A DNA stretch of 64,000 nt from Bacteroidia bacterium (GCA_020054095.1 JAGVMA010000007.1:33486-97485), one strand, 5' to 3'. Counted from the first letter of the stretch, positions 35,953-45,177 are shown. Numbers and translations are program-made. The notes: a model not told the origin generated them from the sequence alone.

Positions 35953-38900
35953 ATGAGACAAGTATTGGTAAGTGTATTTGTGTTGGTTAATTCGTTACCG
36001 CTTTTAGCGCAACAAACTGTTTTTTTTACAAACACTAATCAAGATTATAAAACTGCAACAGATTTATTTTCGAAAGAAAAATACGGAGCAGCCAAATACT
36101 ATTTTGATTTAGTAGCACAGTCATCTTCAGATAAAAATGCACTGATTAGAATTGAATCGGAATACTTTGCTGCTTTATGCGCAATAGAACTTTTTAATAA
36201 GGAAGCAGAAGAACTTCTGAAAAATTTTATTGATAATCACCCTGAAAGCCCGCGAATAAAGACGGCAAGTTTTTTTATGGGGAAATACAAATACCGTAAA
36301 AAACAATACGATGAGGCAGTGTATTGGTACGAAAAAACTAATGTAGATGATTTGTCGCAAGATGAAATACAAGAATATTATTTTAAGCGTGGCTACAGCT
36401 ACCTCGAACTTAATTCAAATGAAAATGCCGAAAAAGATTTTTACAATATAAAGGACGCTACCGGAAAATATGGAGCACCAGCACTGTTCTACTATTCGCA
36501 TATTCAATATGTAAATAAAAAACACGAATCGGCATTAGCCGGTTTTCAGAAATTGACTGCTGATGAAACATTTGCTCAGGTTGTGCCGTTTTACATTTGT
36601 CAGATTTATTATTTACAAGGAAAATATGAACAAGTGGTTTTTTCTGCGCCACCTTTGCTTAATGATACTATTGTTAATTCGCGGACGATAGAGGTAACAA
36701 AAATTATTGCAGAATCGTATTACAGAACCAAGCAATATAAAAACGCAACAGATTATTTTTTAAAGTATAGCAACCATAAGTCGCTAACCGATAATGATTA
36801 TTATCAGCTTGCGTTCTCTTATTACCAGTTAAGCGATTATGATAACGCAGTTACAAACTTTAAAAATGTTAAGTCGAACCAAGATTCATTGGCGCAAAAT
36901 AGCTGTTATCATTTAGCCGATTGTTATCTGAAAACTAATCAGCGACAGTTAGCAATGAATTCTTTTTATCAGGCATATAAAATTGATAAAGACAAAGGCA
37001 TAAAAGAAGATGCGCTGTATAATTATGCCAAACTTGCTTATGAGCTGTCTTATAATCCGTTTAATGAAGCAATAAAAGCATTTGAGCAATACATTAACGA
37101 TTATCCTAATTCATCGCACAAGGATGAAGCTTATGGTTATTTAACAAAAGTTTATTTGTCAACTAAAAACTATCAAGCAGCAATTCAATCAATAGAAAAC
37201 ATTAAACAGCTAACGCCCGAACTCAAATCAGCATATCAAAAAATAGCTTATTACCGTGCAGTTCAGTTTTTTAACGATGCTAACTATAATGAGGCGATAA
37301 AATATTTTGACAAATCATTGCAGTATCCAAACGATAAAAAATATAATGCACTTGCTAATTACTGGAAAGCAGATGCGTTTTATCGTAAATCAGAATCGAA
37401 TAAAAAATACGAAGACCTTACTTCAGCTATAAAATTTTATAAAATATTTTTATTTGAAGATGGAGCATCAGAAACAGATGCATTTCAGAATATAAATTAT
37501 GCAATGGGCTATACTTATTTTAAACTTCAGGATTATACAAATGCTATAGTTTCATTCAGAAAATTTACGCTAAACAAAAACTACAGCAACACTATTAAAT
37601 TGTATGATGCTAATTTGCGAATAGCCGATGGCTATTTTGTTACTAAAGAATATAACAATGCACTTGAATTTTACACAAAAGCATTGGATATAAAAGGTAA
37701 TGACGATGATTATGCGCTCTATCAAAAAGCCATTGTATTGGGTTTACTTGGCAAATATGAATTAAAATCAAAAGCACTTACAGATTTACTAAGCAGTAAA
37801 TCAAAATCGGAATACGAGGCAGCATCTAACTATGAATTAGCACGAGCTTATGATTTGCTGGGTGAAAATGAAAAGGCGTATACCTATTACAGTAAAGTAG
37901 TTGCTAATCATCCTAGTTTTTCATTTACTCCTAACGCAATGTTGCAGATGGGTAATATTCAAAATAAAAATGGGAAATACGATGATGCATTACAAACATT
38001 AAATGCCGTGGTTAATAAATTCCCCGGTAACGAAGCAGCCTATGAGGCCATAAATATTATGCGCGAAGTGTGTAAGAAAAAAGGCGATAACGATTGTTTA
38101 GACAAACTAAAAACACTTGGCTATGCAAATATTACTGTTACCAAACTCGACTCGGATAATTTTGAAATTGCAAAAAATTATTTTTACGATGAAAAATTTG
38201 GGGAAGCGTTAAAATCGCTAAACAAATACATTCAAAAGTATCCTGATGGAATTTTTTTAACAGACGCTAATTTTTATAAAGCTGAATGTGAGTATAAAAA
38301 CGGAAACCTTTTAGCGGCATTGGGTTGTTATAATTATGTTACGGATAAACCACACTCAAGGTTTACCGAGAACTCACTTGCTAAAGCGGCATTTATTAAT
38401 TATAAAATGGCAAATTACGATTTGGCATTAGAGCAATACATTAAACTTGATAAACTCGCTGAATTTAATAGCAATAAAGTGGATGCAAAATTGGGCGTAA
38501 TGCGTTGCAATTTTAATTTATCGAAATGGGATTTAGCAATAATAGCAGCTAACGATTTAAAATCAATTGAAAAATTAGCAGATGAAAATAAACTGGAAGC
38601 AAATATGATAATTGCTAAATCGTATTTTGAATTGAAAAAATTGGACGAAGCAAAAACAGAATTTTTAAAATTGCTTATCCTGCAGAATGAAAAAGCTGCC
38701 GAAGCGAAATATTACATAGCGCTCATTCAGTACAACAATAAGCAATACAAAGAATCGCAAAAAACAATTTTTGAATTAATAAACCAAAAGCCGTCTTACG
38801 GTACTTGGCTCGGCAAATCGTTTTTGTTATTGTCTGATAATTATCTCGAGCTTAATGATAGGTACAACGCCAAGTACACGTTAAAAACATACATTGAGAA

Positions 38901-39087
38901 ATCAACTAATGCTGAATTAGTTGAGGAAGCGAAAGGGAAATTAGCGGCTATAATTGAAATTGAGAAAATGGAAGACGAGATGAAGCAACGAAAATCTGCT
39001 CAAGATTTAAATATTGAGTTTAAATCTAATGATTTAAATGACAACGATCTTTTTGACGAACAATTAAATGAAAACGGTGGGCAATGA
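35953..39087 (+). CDS. Large secreted TPR protein
   Basis: 1044 residues. Signal peptide 1-19 (ending PLLAQQ), followed by about two dozen TPR-like helix pairs through residue ~1000 (e.g. KYKYRKKQYDEAVYWYEKT, YYQLAFSYYQLSDYDNAVTN, YELARAYDLLGENEKAYTYY). The tail is acidic and Asn-rich. A periplasmic or outer-membrane scaffold is likely. Its stop overlaps the start of the barrel protein (ATGATGA), so the two are translated together, divergent from ftsE. SprE-like roles in gliding/T9SS are possible but not shown. Confidence 0.87.
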   Translation: MRQVLVSVFVLVNSLPLLAQQTVFFTNTNQDYKTATDLFSKEKYGAAKYYFDLVAQSSSDKNALIRIESEYFAALCAIELFNKEAEELLKNFIDNHPESPRIKTASFFMGKYKYRKKQYDEAVYWYEKTNVDDLSQDEIQEYYFKRGYSYLELNSNENAEKDFYNIKDATGKYGAPALFYYSHIQYVNKKHESALAGFQKLTADETFAQVVPFYICQIYYLQGKYEQVVFSAPPLLNDTIVNSRTIEVTKIIAESYYRTKQYKNATDYFLKYSNHKSLTDNDYYQLAFSYYQLSDYDNAVTNFKNVKSNQDSLAQNSCYHLADCYLKTNQRQLAMNSFYQAYKIDKDKGIKEDALYNYAKLAYELSYNPFNEAIKAFEQYINDYPNSSHKDEAYGYLTKVYLSTKNYQAAIQSIENIKQLTPELKSAYQKIAYYRAVQFFNDANYNEAIKYFDKSLQYPNDKKYNALANYWKADAFYRKSESNKKYEDLTSAIKFYKIFLFEDGASETDAFQNINYAMGYTYFKLQDYTNAIVSFRKFTLNKNYSNTIKLYDANLRIADGYFVTKEYNNALEFYTKALDIKGNDDDYALYQKAIVLGLLGKYELKSKALTDLLSSKSKSEYEAASNYELARAYDLLGENEKAYTYYSKVVANHPSFSFTPNAMLQMGNIQNKNGKYDDALQTLNAVVNKFPGNEAAYEAINIMREVCKKKGDNDCLDKLKTLGYANITVTKLDSDNFEIAKNYFYDEKFGEALKSLNKYIQKYPDGIFLTDANFYKAECEYKNGNLLAALGCYNYVTDKPHSRFTENSLAKAAFINYKMANYDLALEQYIKLDKLAEFNSNKVDAKLGVMRCNFNLSKWDLAIIAANDLKSIEKLADENKLEANMIIAKSYFELKKLDEAKTEFLKLLILQNEKAAEAKYYIALIQYNNKQYKESQKTIFELINQKPSYGTWLGKSFLLLSDNYLELNDRYNAKYTLKTYIEKSTNAELVEEAKGKLAAIIEIEKMEDEMKQRKSAQDLNIEFKSNDLNDNDLFDEQLNENGGQ

Positions 39088-40736
39088 TGAAAAGTAAAAT
39101 GAAAATAGTATTTGCGATTTTATTTTTGTTTGGTGTTTGTGCTCATGCTCAAAACAAACAATTAGATACCGTAATAGTAAAAAACATAGGTACTTATAAT
39201 GTTACTATTTCTGATGCCAAGAAAATTACTGAAAGCCCTGTGAATGATGATACAGCAAAAGTTGAGACAAGTTTTAAGTACTCTATAACATCAAAAAAGC
39301 AACACACCTCATTTTCTCCCGATACTTTAAAGTCTCCAAAAATGGTAAACGAGCCATTGAAGCGGCTATATAAGTATTATGCAAAGGTTGGTTTCGGAAA
39401 TTATACAACTCCTTATGGTGAATTATTTTTTAATAATTTGCGTTCAAAAGATTTAATGTATGGCGTTCATCTAAAACATTTGTCGAGCACAGCAACACTT
39501 GGCGGTAAAGGGTTTAGCGGCTTTAGCGATAATGAAGTTAATTTATACGGAAAAAAATATATTCGCAAGCATACTGTATCGGTTAACAGCGATTATATAC
39601 GCAATGTTGTACATAGTTATGGATACGATACCACAGCCACCGATTTTGAAAATAATTTTACTGCTAACTTTTTTCAAAATTTTATTTTTGGAGCTACAGT
39701 TCAAAGCCATTTTCAGGATTCATCTTCTATTCATCATAAAATAAATGCAAAATATTTCAATTTAATAGATAATCATGCGGCAACAGAAAATAACATTTTT
39801 GTTGGTGCAGATGTTTACACCTATTATTCCGGTCAGAAATTTAATATCTCATCTTTTGTGGATTTTTATAATAACCGACTTGCTTTTGATACAACTAATA
39901 TTAGCTTAATTAAAATTGGACCATCAGTTTCGCTAAACGGAAAAAAATTACGCGCATCGGTTGGTATAGATTTATTTATTGAAACTGGCGACAAAGAGAG
40001 TTTTCATTTTTATCCGAACTTAGAAGTTAATTATAATGTTATTGATAATATAATAATCCCGTATGCAGGTATAAATGGAGGTATGAAAAGAAACAGTTAT
40101 CGCTCACTTTACAACGAAAACCCATTTATCACTGAGAAGGCGAGTAAACAAAACACTGATACTAAATTTAATTTATATGCCGGTATGCGCGGTAGCTTAA
40201 GTGCCAATACAGTTTATAATACGTGGGCGTCTTATTCAAAAGTAAACAACATGCATTTTTTTGTAAATAATTATAGCGAAGTTTTACAAAACAGATTTAA
40301 TGTAATATATGATACTGTTACAGTTATTAATTTGCACGGTGAATTAGGTTATACTAAGCGCGAAAAAATTGCAGTTTATATTAAAGGTGATTATTTTAAG
40401 TATAATCTCACCAATGAAATAAGAGCTTGGCATAAGCCACAAATGCAAATTACCTTTAGTGCAAATTACAATTTAAAAGATAAAATATTGGTTAATGTGG
40501 ATGTGATAGTAATTGGCAAGCAGCTTGCAACTTTACTGCCTGGGCAAACTTCTACACTTTTGTTCAACGAATTAAAGGGAGTGACTGATGTTAACCTGGG
40601 ACTTGAATACAGGTATAATAAAAAATTATCGGGCTTTATAAGACTAAATAATTTGGGGATGTTTAGATACGAGCGTTGGCAAAAATATCCAACTCAGCGG
40701 TTTAATTTTATGCTTGGCGTAACTGCAGCATTTTAA
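39084..40736 (+). CDS. Outer-membrane beta-barrel protein paired with the TPR protein
   Basis: 550 residues. Signal peptide ending CAHAQ. Residues ~95-550 are strand after strand with aromatic residues and Tyr/Asn-rich turns (YYAKVGFGNYTTPYGELFFN; RKHTVSVNSDYIRNVVHSYG; VGLEYR-like repeats). The last strand ends FNFMLGVTAAF, with C-terminal Phe as in outer-membrane barrels. No plug domain is present, so it is not a full TonB receptor. Coupled to the TPR gene by a 4-base overlap. Function unknown. Confidence 0.8.
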   Translation: MMKSKMKIVFAILFLFGVCAHAQNKQLDTVIVKNIGTYNVTISDAKKITESPVNDDTAKVETSFKYSITSKKQHTSFSPDTLKSPKMVNEPLKRLYKYYAKVGFGNYTTPYGELFFNNLRSKDLMYGVHLKHLSSTATLGGKGFSGFSDNEVNLYGKKYIRKHTVSVNSDYIRNVVHSYGYDTTATDFENNFTANFFQNFIFGATVQSHFQDSSSIHHKINAKYFNLIDNHAATENNIFVGADVYTYYSGQKFNISSFVDFYNNRLAFDTTNISLIKIGPSVSLNGKKLRASVGIDLFIETGDKESFHFYPNLEVNYNVIDNIIIPYAGINGGMKRNSYRSLYNENPFITEKASKQNTDTKFNLYAGMRGSLSANTVYNTWASYSKVNNMHFFVNNYSEVLQNRFNVIYDTVTVINLHGELGYTKREKIAVYIKGDYFKYNLTNEIRAWHKPQMQITFSANYNLKDKILVNVDVIVIGKQLATLLPGQTSTLLFNELKGVTDVNLGLEYRYNKKLSGFIRLNNLGMFRYERWQKYPTQRFNFMLGVTAAF

Positions 40737-41539
40737 TTTATAAGTGGATATTTTTCTTTCGCTTCATTTCTTCCGCAAGCATTAAAATGCCACCACTCTG
40801 TTTCAATTCCTGTAAAACCGGCTTTATACATTACTTCGCGTAGTAATTTTCTGTTTTCAATTTGGCGGTAAGTTAGTTTTCCTTGCTCTATCATTTTGTT
40901 TTCGTTGGCCGGAAAGCCAAGCTCACCAAAGTAATCGTAAGGAGTTCCCATATCAATTTCCCAGCCTTCCTCATTAATTAAGCTAACATCCACCGCTGCG
41001 CCATAGTTGTGTATGGAATGTTCGCTGGGGCGCGATAGATACAAACTTTTAGCGCCTTCAGGTAATTTAGCAAGTTGCCACATTTTTTCCTGAACAGAAA
41101 GTGGCCTCACGGCATCAAAAACCAAAATGCTGTAAAATGGGAATCGCTCTTTTAAATATATATTAGCTAAAACCAATTTCTCTGCAACTGTTTTTTGCAG
41201 ATATGCTTTTTCTAAATTGCCGTATAAATCGGTACCGGTAAAATTATCAGTACTTGAATATTTTAGCTTTACAACTATGCTTGCATCTAATTCAATAATA
41301 TTTACAAGCCCTGATTCAACAATGTTTTTTTCAATTAAAGAAATTGGCTTTGGATTAGAGTTAGCTTCAGAATAATTAACAGCAATATTTTTTTGATTAT
41401 TAAGCGCTAATTGTTGCTCAATAGTAAGAGGAGCTATTTTCTTTTTATAGGGTTTATAAAAAACTGCAATAATGATAAACGTCTCTACAAAAAGTAACGC
41501 GCAAATGTATAGATTGTATTTCCTAATATGCTCAACCAC
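40733..41539 (-). CDS. D-alanyl-D-alanine dipeptidase (VanX/DdpX family)
   Basis: 268 residues. Hydrophobic N-terminal anchor ~11-28 (LYICALLFVETFIIIAVF), then an M15D dipeptidase domain. Catalytic residues are in place: R145 in DAVRPLS, H177 and D184 in SEHSIHNYGAAVDVSL, E248 and H251 in EWWHFN. It hydrolyses D-Ala-D-Ala, here probably in the periplasm for cell-wall recycling. No vanHA neighbours, so a glycopeptide-resistance role is not supported. Overlaps the barrel gene end by 4 bases. Confidence 0.92.
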   Translation of the reverse strand: MVEHIRKYNLYICALLFVETFIIIAVFYKPYKKKIAPLTIEQQLALNNQKNIAVNYSEANSNPKPISLIEKNIVESGLVNIIELDASIVVKLKYSSTDNFTGTDLYGNLEKAYLQKTVAEKLVLANIYLKERFPFYSILVFDAVRPLSVQEKMWQLAKLPEGAKSLYLSRPSEHSIHNYGAAVDVSLINEEGWEIDMGTPYDYFGELGFPANENKMIEQGKLTYRQIENRKLLREVMYKAGFTGIETEWWHFNACGRNEAKEKYPLIN

Positions 41540-41597
41540 TGCACTAATTTATCACAAATTTTTGTATGCATTTATCAATACTCCTCAAAAATGATTT

Positions 41598-41605
41598 TAA
41601 TTTTG
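41598..41605 (+). promoter_or_regulatory. Candidate -7 element of the YajQ-family gene
   Basis: TAATTTTG matches TAnnTTTG, 17 bases before the ATG at 41623. No -33 TTTG lies at the usual spacing. Confidence 0.4.
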
Positions 41606-41622
41606 CGTAAAACTTAGAAATC

Positions 41623-42114
41623 ATGCCATCGTTCGATATCGTTAATAAAATAGATATGCAATCTATAGATAATGCTATAAATGTTGCAAAAAAAGAAATT
41701 TTAAATCGTTATGATTTTCATGGTTCGAACAGCAGTATTGAACTCGATAAAAAAAACAAATCAATTCAGTTGCACACCGAAGATGAGATGCGCTTAGAGG
41801 CAATGGAAGACATTATCCGGTCGCGAATGATAAAGCAAAAAGTGGATCCCAAATGCTTGGATTTTGGTAAAGAACGATTTGCATCAGGCAATACTATTCG
41901 CAAGGACATTACTATTAATGAAGGAATTGATAAAGAAAATGCTAAGAAAATAGTAAAAGATATAAAAGAGAGTGGGCTTAAAGTGCAGGCACAAATTATG
42001 GATGATATTGTGCGTGTAAACGGAAAAAAAATTGACGACTTGCAATTAATTATTTCGATGTGCGAAAATAAAAGCTATGCGCTGCCGTTGCAATTTATAA
42101 ACATGAAAAGCTAA
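41623..42114 (+). CDS. YajQ family nucleotide-binding protein
   Basis: 163 residues, full family length. Starts MPSFDIVNKIDMQSIDNAIN with NRYDFHGSNSSIELDKKNKS, and later EGIDKENAKKIVKDIKESGL and KVQAQIMDDIVRVNGKKIDD. Cytosolic; some members bind cyclic di-GMP, others RNA. Which ligand applies here cannot be read from sequence. Convergent with the acyl-CoA ligase gene, sharing 4 bases at the stops. Confidence 0.94.
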   Translation: MPSFDIVNKIDMQSIDNAINVAKKEILNRYDFHGSNSSIELDKKNKSIQLHTEDEMRLEAMEDIIRSRMIKQKVDPKCLDFGKERFASGNTIRKDITINEGIDKENAKKIVKDIKESGLKVQAQIMDDIVRVNGKKIDDLQLIISMCENKSYALPLQFINMKS

Positions 42115-43928
42115 TTTTCTCCGTAAATTAAGGCTACCAAATTTTTATTTGCCTCCATTATTACTTTACGCTTTAAGCTAAGTTTTGGTGTCATTTCCCC
42201 TTTTTCTATTGCCCATTCGCGTGCCAGAAGCTGAGGTTTTTTAATTTGCTCGTATTGCGCAAGCTCGTTATTCACTTTCGCAATTTCTTCTGCAATTCTC
42301 GTTATCACTTCTAGTTTTGTAATCATCTCTTCATTGGAAGTGTAATTTATGTTTTTGCGTTTGCACCACTCTTTTAAATAGGCAAATGCCGGAACAATTA
42401 ATGCCGAAGCAAATTTTTGGCTTTCGCCAATTACCATTACTTGTTCAATAAATGGCGATTCTTTTAATTTATTTTCAATCATCACCGGAGCAATGTATTT
42501 ACCTCCCGATGTTTTAAAAATTTCTTTTTTTCTGTCAGTGATTTTTAAGTATTTGTTTTCTACAAAAGTTCCAATATCACCGGTATGAAACCATCCATCC
42601 GCATCCATCACTTCGGCAGTTGCATCGGGGCGGTTGTAATAGCCCAGCATCACGTTTGGCCCTTTCACTAAAATTTCGCCATCATCGGCAATTTTTACTT
42701 CCACGTTTTCTAAAAGCGGCCCCACCGTAGTAAAACAAATTCCGTTTTTGGTGAAATTATTTACCGCAATCACCGGTGATGTTTCGGTTAATCCATATCC
42801 TTCGAGTACTGTAATTTGGGCAGCACAAAAAACGCGTGCTAGGCGGGGCTGCAAAGCAGCCCCGCCTGAGGTAACCGCTATTATGTTTCCGCCCAAAGCT
42901 TCGCGCCATTTAGAAAACACAAGTTTATTGGCAATTTTTAATTGAAATTCATACCACCATCCATTTTTCCCATTCAGTTCGTAACGCAATCCTAAATTTA
43001 GAGCCCAGTTAAATAGCATTTGTTTAATAGCACTTAACTCTTTTGATTTAGCAACAATTTTATCATAAACTTTTTCGAGCAAACGAGGCACAGTGGCAAA
43101 AATAGTTGGCTTCACTTCTTTTAAATTATCTCCTATCGTTTCTAAACTTTCGGCAAAATAAATCGATATACCCAAATAGATATACAACGTGTTTAACATG
43201 CGCTCGTAAACGTGGTTAAGCGGCAAAAAACTTAGCGCAATCCAATCGGATTTAAACGGTGCCAATGGCTGCGATGCAAATGAATTGCTAAGTAAATTTT
43301 TGTGAGAAAGCATAACACCTTTTGGAGTGCCCGTAGTTCCTGATGTATAAAGTATGGTAAACATTTCGTTTTCGTTTACCGATGCTTTTATTGTTTCAAG
43401 TTTTTGAGCATCACTATTTTTTTTACCCAATTCTGTTAACTCTGACCAGTGGCTAACACCTTCTATTTTGTTAAATGAATATATCTGCTTCACGGTTTTT
43501 GCTTTGTCAGCCACCGCTTGCACTTTTTTATAAATGTCTTCGCTCGATATAAAAATCATTTTTATTTCGGCATCGTTCAAAATAAAACCTAAATCGTTTT
43601 CACTTATTGTTGGGTAAATAGGAACACTAATGGCTGCTGTTTGTTGAATGCCGTAATCGGCAAAATGCCATTCAGGCCTGTTATTGGCAATAATTGCAAT
43701 TTTATCCCCTTTGGTTATACCCGATGCAATTAATCCATAACTTATATTGTTAGCGTTATCAATAAATTCTTGAGTAGAGTAAGTACGCCATTTGCCATTT
43801 TCTTTTGCGGCAAGCGCATTGTTTTTCTCGTATTTATTTTTTAGCAGAGGCAGTAAATCAAAAATCCGTTTTGGTTTCATGGTGTATGTTTGAGCAACTA
43901 AGTTATAAATATGTGCTAAGTTTGGCAT
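42111..43928 (-). CDS. Long-chain acyl-CoA synthetase (AMP-dependent)
   Basis: 605 residues; the start MKPKRIFDLL at 43880 would give 589 and fits the family about as well. Activates fatty acids with ATP and CoA. Motifs: YTSGTTGTPKGVMLSH (P-loop), VTSGGAALQPRLARVF, LEGYGLTETSPV, GWFHTGDIG, the adenylation hinge ITDRKKEIFKTSGGKYIAP with its lysine, and a C-terminal domain to AEGEN-like end. A perfect GC-rich inverted repeat (42841-42867) underlies the SGGAALQPRLA codons. Confidence 0.94.
   Translation of the reverse strand: MPNLAHIYNLVAQTYTMKPKRIFDLLPLLKNKYEKNNALAAKENGKWRTYSTQEFIDNANNISYGLIASGITKGDKIAIIANNRPEWHFADYGIQQTAAISVPIYPTISENDLGFILNDAEIKMIFISSEDIYKKVQAVADKAKTVKQIYSFNKIEGVSHWSELTELGKKNSDAQKLETIKASVNENEMFTILYTSGTTGTPKGVMLSHKNLLSNSFASQPLAPFKSDWIALSFLPLNHVYERMLNTLYIYLGISIYFAESLETIGDNLKEVKPTIFATVPRLLEKVYDKIVAKSKELSAIKQMLFNWALNLGLRYELNGKNGWWYEFQLKIANKLVFSKWREALGGNIIAVTSGGAALQPRLARVFCAAQITVLEGYGLTETSPVIAVNNFTKNGICFTTVGPLLENVEVKIADDGEILVKGPNVMLGYYNRPDATAEVMDADGWFHTGDIGTFVENKYLKITDRKKEIFKTSGGKYIAPVMIENKLKESPFIEQVMVIGESQKFASALIVPAFAYLKEWCKRKNINYTSNEEMITKLEVITRIAEEIAKVNNELAQYEQIKKPQLLAREWAIEKGEMTPKLSLKRKVIMEANKNLVALIYGEN
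42841..42867. repeat. Perfect 12-bp inverted repeat inside the acyl-CoA synthetase gene
   Basis: AGGCGGGGCTGC (42841-42852), AAA, GCAGCCCCGCCT (42856-42867) is a perfect 12-bp GC-rich stem with a 3-base loop in an otherwise AT-rich gene. It encodes the conserved GGAAL motif and neighbouring residues in the reverse frame, so it did not simply insert between codons. It is either a coincidence or a repeat tolerated by the protein. Confidence 0.7.
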
Positions 43929-43947
43929 TATATTTTATAAATTAGTG

Positions 43948-44169
43948 ATGATGAAAATATTCGCTCGCATACTGCTTTTTTCATTTTTCTTTTCTTTCAT
44001 TTTCGCCAGTGAATCTTGTACACGCAGCATCTATGAGAAATCAAAACCATCCGAAACCGGAAAGGAAAACAAGCGCATTATCCGAAGGGCAAATAAAGCA
44101 TACAAGAAGGAAATGAAGCAGAGAATGCGAAATAAAAAACGCCACGGCTATTATGGAGGAAAACGATAA
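43948..44169 (+). CDS. Small basic secreted protein
   Basis: About 73 residues. The start is ambiguous: GTG at 43945 and ATGs at 43948 and 43951 are consecutive. A hydrophobic signal (IFARILLFSFFFSFIFA) leads to SESCTRSIYEKS with a possible lipobox Cys. The remainder is strongly basic (KKEMKQRMRNKKRHGYYGGK). Divergent from the acyl-CoA ligase. Function unknown; such short basic lipoproteins are common in Bacteroidetes. Confidence 0.65.
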   Translation: MMKIFARILLFSFFFSFIFASESCTRSIYEKSKPSETGKENKRIIRRANKAYKKEMKQRMRNKKRHGYYGGKR

Positions 44170-44241
44170 TTGCTTATTTCGCTCATTTTTAGATAGTTAG
44201 CCCATTTGGCTATTCTGTAGATGAATCCGCAAATAGTTTAG

Positions 44242-44279
44242 ACAAATATTTGTTTTTCATGGACAAAATTTTACTTTTG
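44242..44279 (+). promoter_or_regulatory. Strong Bacteroidetes promoter with palindrome over the -33
   Basis: TTTG (44249-44252), 19-base spacer, TACTTTTG (44272-44279) fits TTTG-N19-TAnnTTTG, 24 bases before the ATG at 44304. ACAAATATTTGT (44242-44253) is a perfect 12-base palindrome that includes the -33 box and could be an operator. Confidence 0.7.
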
Positions 44280-44303
44280 CGCCCGAATTAACATCCTTAA
44301 AAA

Positions 44304-44708
44304 ATGAAATCTAAATTATTTATAGTAGCTGTATCCATTTTAATTACTGTAACCACATCTTGCAAAAAAGAGCAAACTACGCCCACCAACAATAACCCGG
44401 CTATCGTTGCCGATATTAATGTGGAATATAAAATCACTAACCAATCGAGTAATGTGGTTATTGAGTACTTAGCTCCCGTGCAAGGCTTGCAAGGGTTACA
44501 AACACTTACAGATACTATTAGCAAAACTTTTAAATCATACATTTTTACAGTAAATGAAAATGAATTGCTATCAGTGAAATCTTGGAACAACAACCCATCG
44601 TGGAATACTGTTACTGTTGATATTTACGTAAACGGTTCACTTTTTAAAACCGGTACTAATAGCAACACAAATAATGTGGCTAAAGCCGAAGGAATTTTTG
44701 GAGAGTAG
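44304..44708 (+). CDS. Hypothetical lipoprotein
   Basis: 134 residues. Lipobox VTTSC with Cys20 and a short KKEQTTPTNNN linker, then a beta-sandwich-like domain (NVEYKITNQSSNVVIEYLAP; WNTVTVDIYVNGSLFKTGTN). No family recognised. It has its own strong promoter (44242-44279) and terminator (44756-44787), so it is a single-gene transcript. Confidence 0.8.
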   Translation: MKSKLFIVAVSILITVTTSCKKEQTTPTNNNPAIVADINVEYKITNQSSNVVIEYLAPVQGLQGLQTLTDTISKTFKSYIFTVNENELLSVKSWNNNPSWNTVTVDIYVNGSLFKTGTNSNTNNVAKAEGIFGE

Positions 44709-44755
44709 GGAAGTAGGTTGACGGTAAGTTTTGATTTGACTTGCCATTTGGTTTA

Positions 44756-44787
44756 AAACGCCTTGCCATTGTGGTGAGGCGTTTTTT
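44756..44787 (+). terminator. Rho-independent terminator of the lipoprotein gene
   Basis: AAACGCCT (44756-44763) pairs with AGGCGTTT (44777-44784) and is followed by a T-run to 44787. The stem holds 8 perfect pairs with more pairing inside (GCCA/TGGT-like). Confidence 0.75.
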
Positions 44788-44820
44788 AATTTATATAGTT
44801 TTATGGAAATAGAAAAGGAC

Positions 44821-44865
44821 AAAAACTAATGTCTCTGCCCTTCGGCTAAACTTGGTAGAGACATT
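44821..44865 (-). terminator. Rho-independent terminator of rpsT
   Basis: On the minus strand AATGTCTCT and AGAGACATT (44857-44865 and 44828-44836) pair perfectly, followed by AGTTTTTG. The first arm overlaps the last base pairs of the rpsT stop codon. Confidence 0.75.
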
Positions 44866-45118
44866 ATTTCAGTTTACTTACGTGCTTAGTAAGTTTTGAT
44901 TTAAGGTTGCCGGCTTTATTTTTATGAATAATGCTTTTTTTAGCAAGTTTGTCAATCATTGATATAACACCCGGTAGGGCTTTTTGAGCTTCTTTTTTAT
45001 CTTTTGCTGTGCGTATGCCTTTTATAGCTGTACGAGCAGTTTTTGCCTGATAACGATTTTTTGTTCTTTTAGCATCATTTGAGCGAATGCGCTTTTTTGA
45101 TGATTTATGGTTAGCCAT
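44864..45118 (-). CDS. rpsT: 30S ribosomal protein S20
   Basis: 84 residues, standard for S20. Starts MANHKSSKKRIRSNDAKRTK, followed by NRYQAKTARTAIKGIRTAKD and the conserved IHKNKAGNLKSKLTKHVSKL end. Binds 16S rRNA early in small-subunit assembly. Single-gene transcript with a textbook promoter upstream and a terminator at its stop codon. Confidence 0.97.
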   Translation of the reverse strand: MANHKSSKKRIRSNDAKRTKNRYQAKTARTAIKGIRTAKDKKEAQKALPGVISMIDKLAKKSIIHKNKAGNLKSKLTKHVSKLK

Positions 45119-45147
45119 TTATATATTGTTTTTTTAATTTAAGGCTG

Positions 45148-45177
45148 CAAATATAGTAATATTTACATACAGACAAA
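45148..45177 (-). promoter_or_regulatory. Promoter of rpsT
   Basis: On the minus strand TTTG (45177-45174), an 18-base spacer and TATATTTG (45155-45148) give an exact match to the Bacteroidetes sigma-A consensus, 29 bases before the ATG. It is the best promoter in the window and supports the phylum assignment. Confidence 0.8.

Noticed and set aside
40733..41539. Vancomycin-resistance gene (vanX)
   Set aside because: The dipeptidase residues match, but no vanH or vanA ligase lies near and Gram-negative D-Ala-D-Ala dipeptidases normally serve wall recycling.
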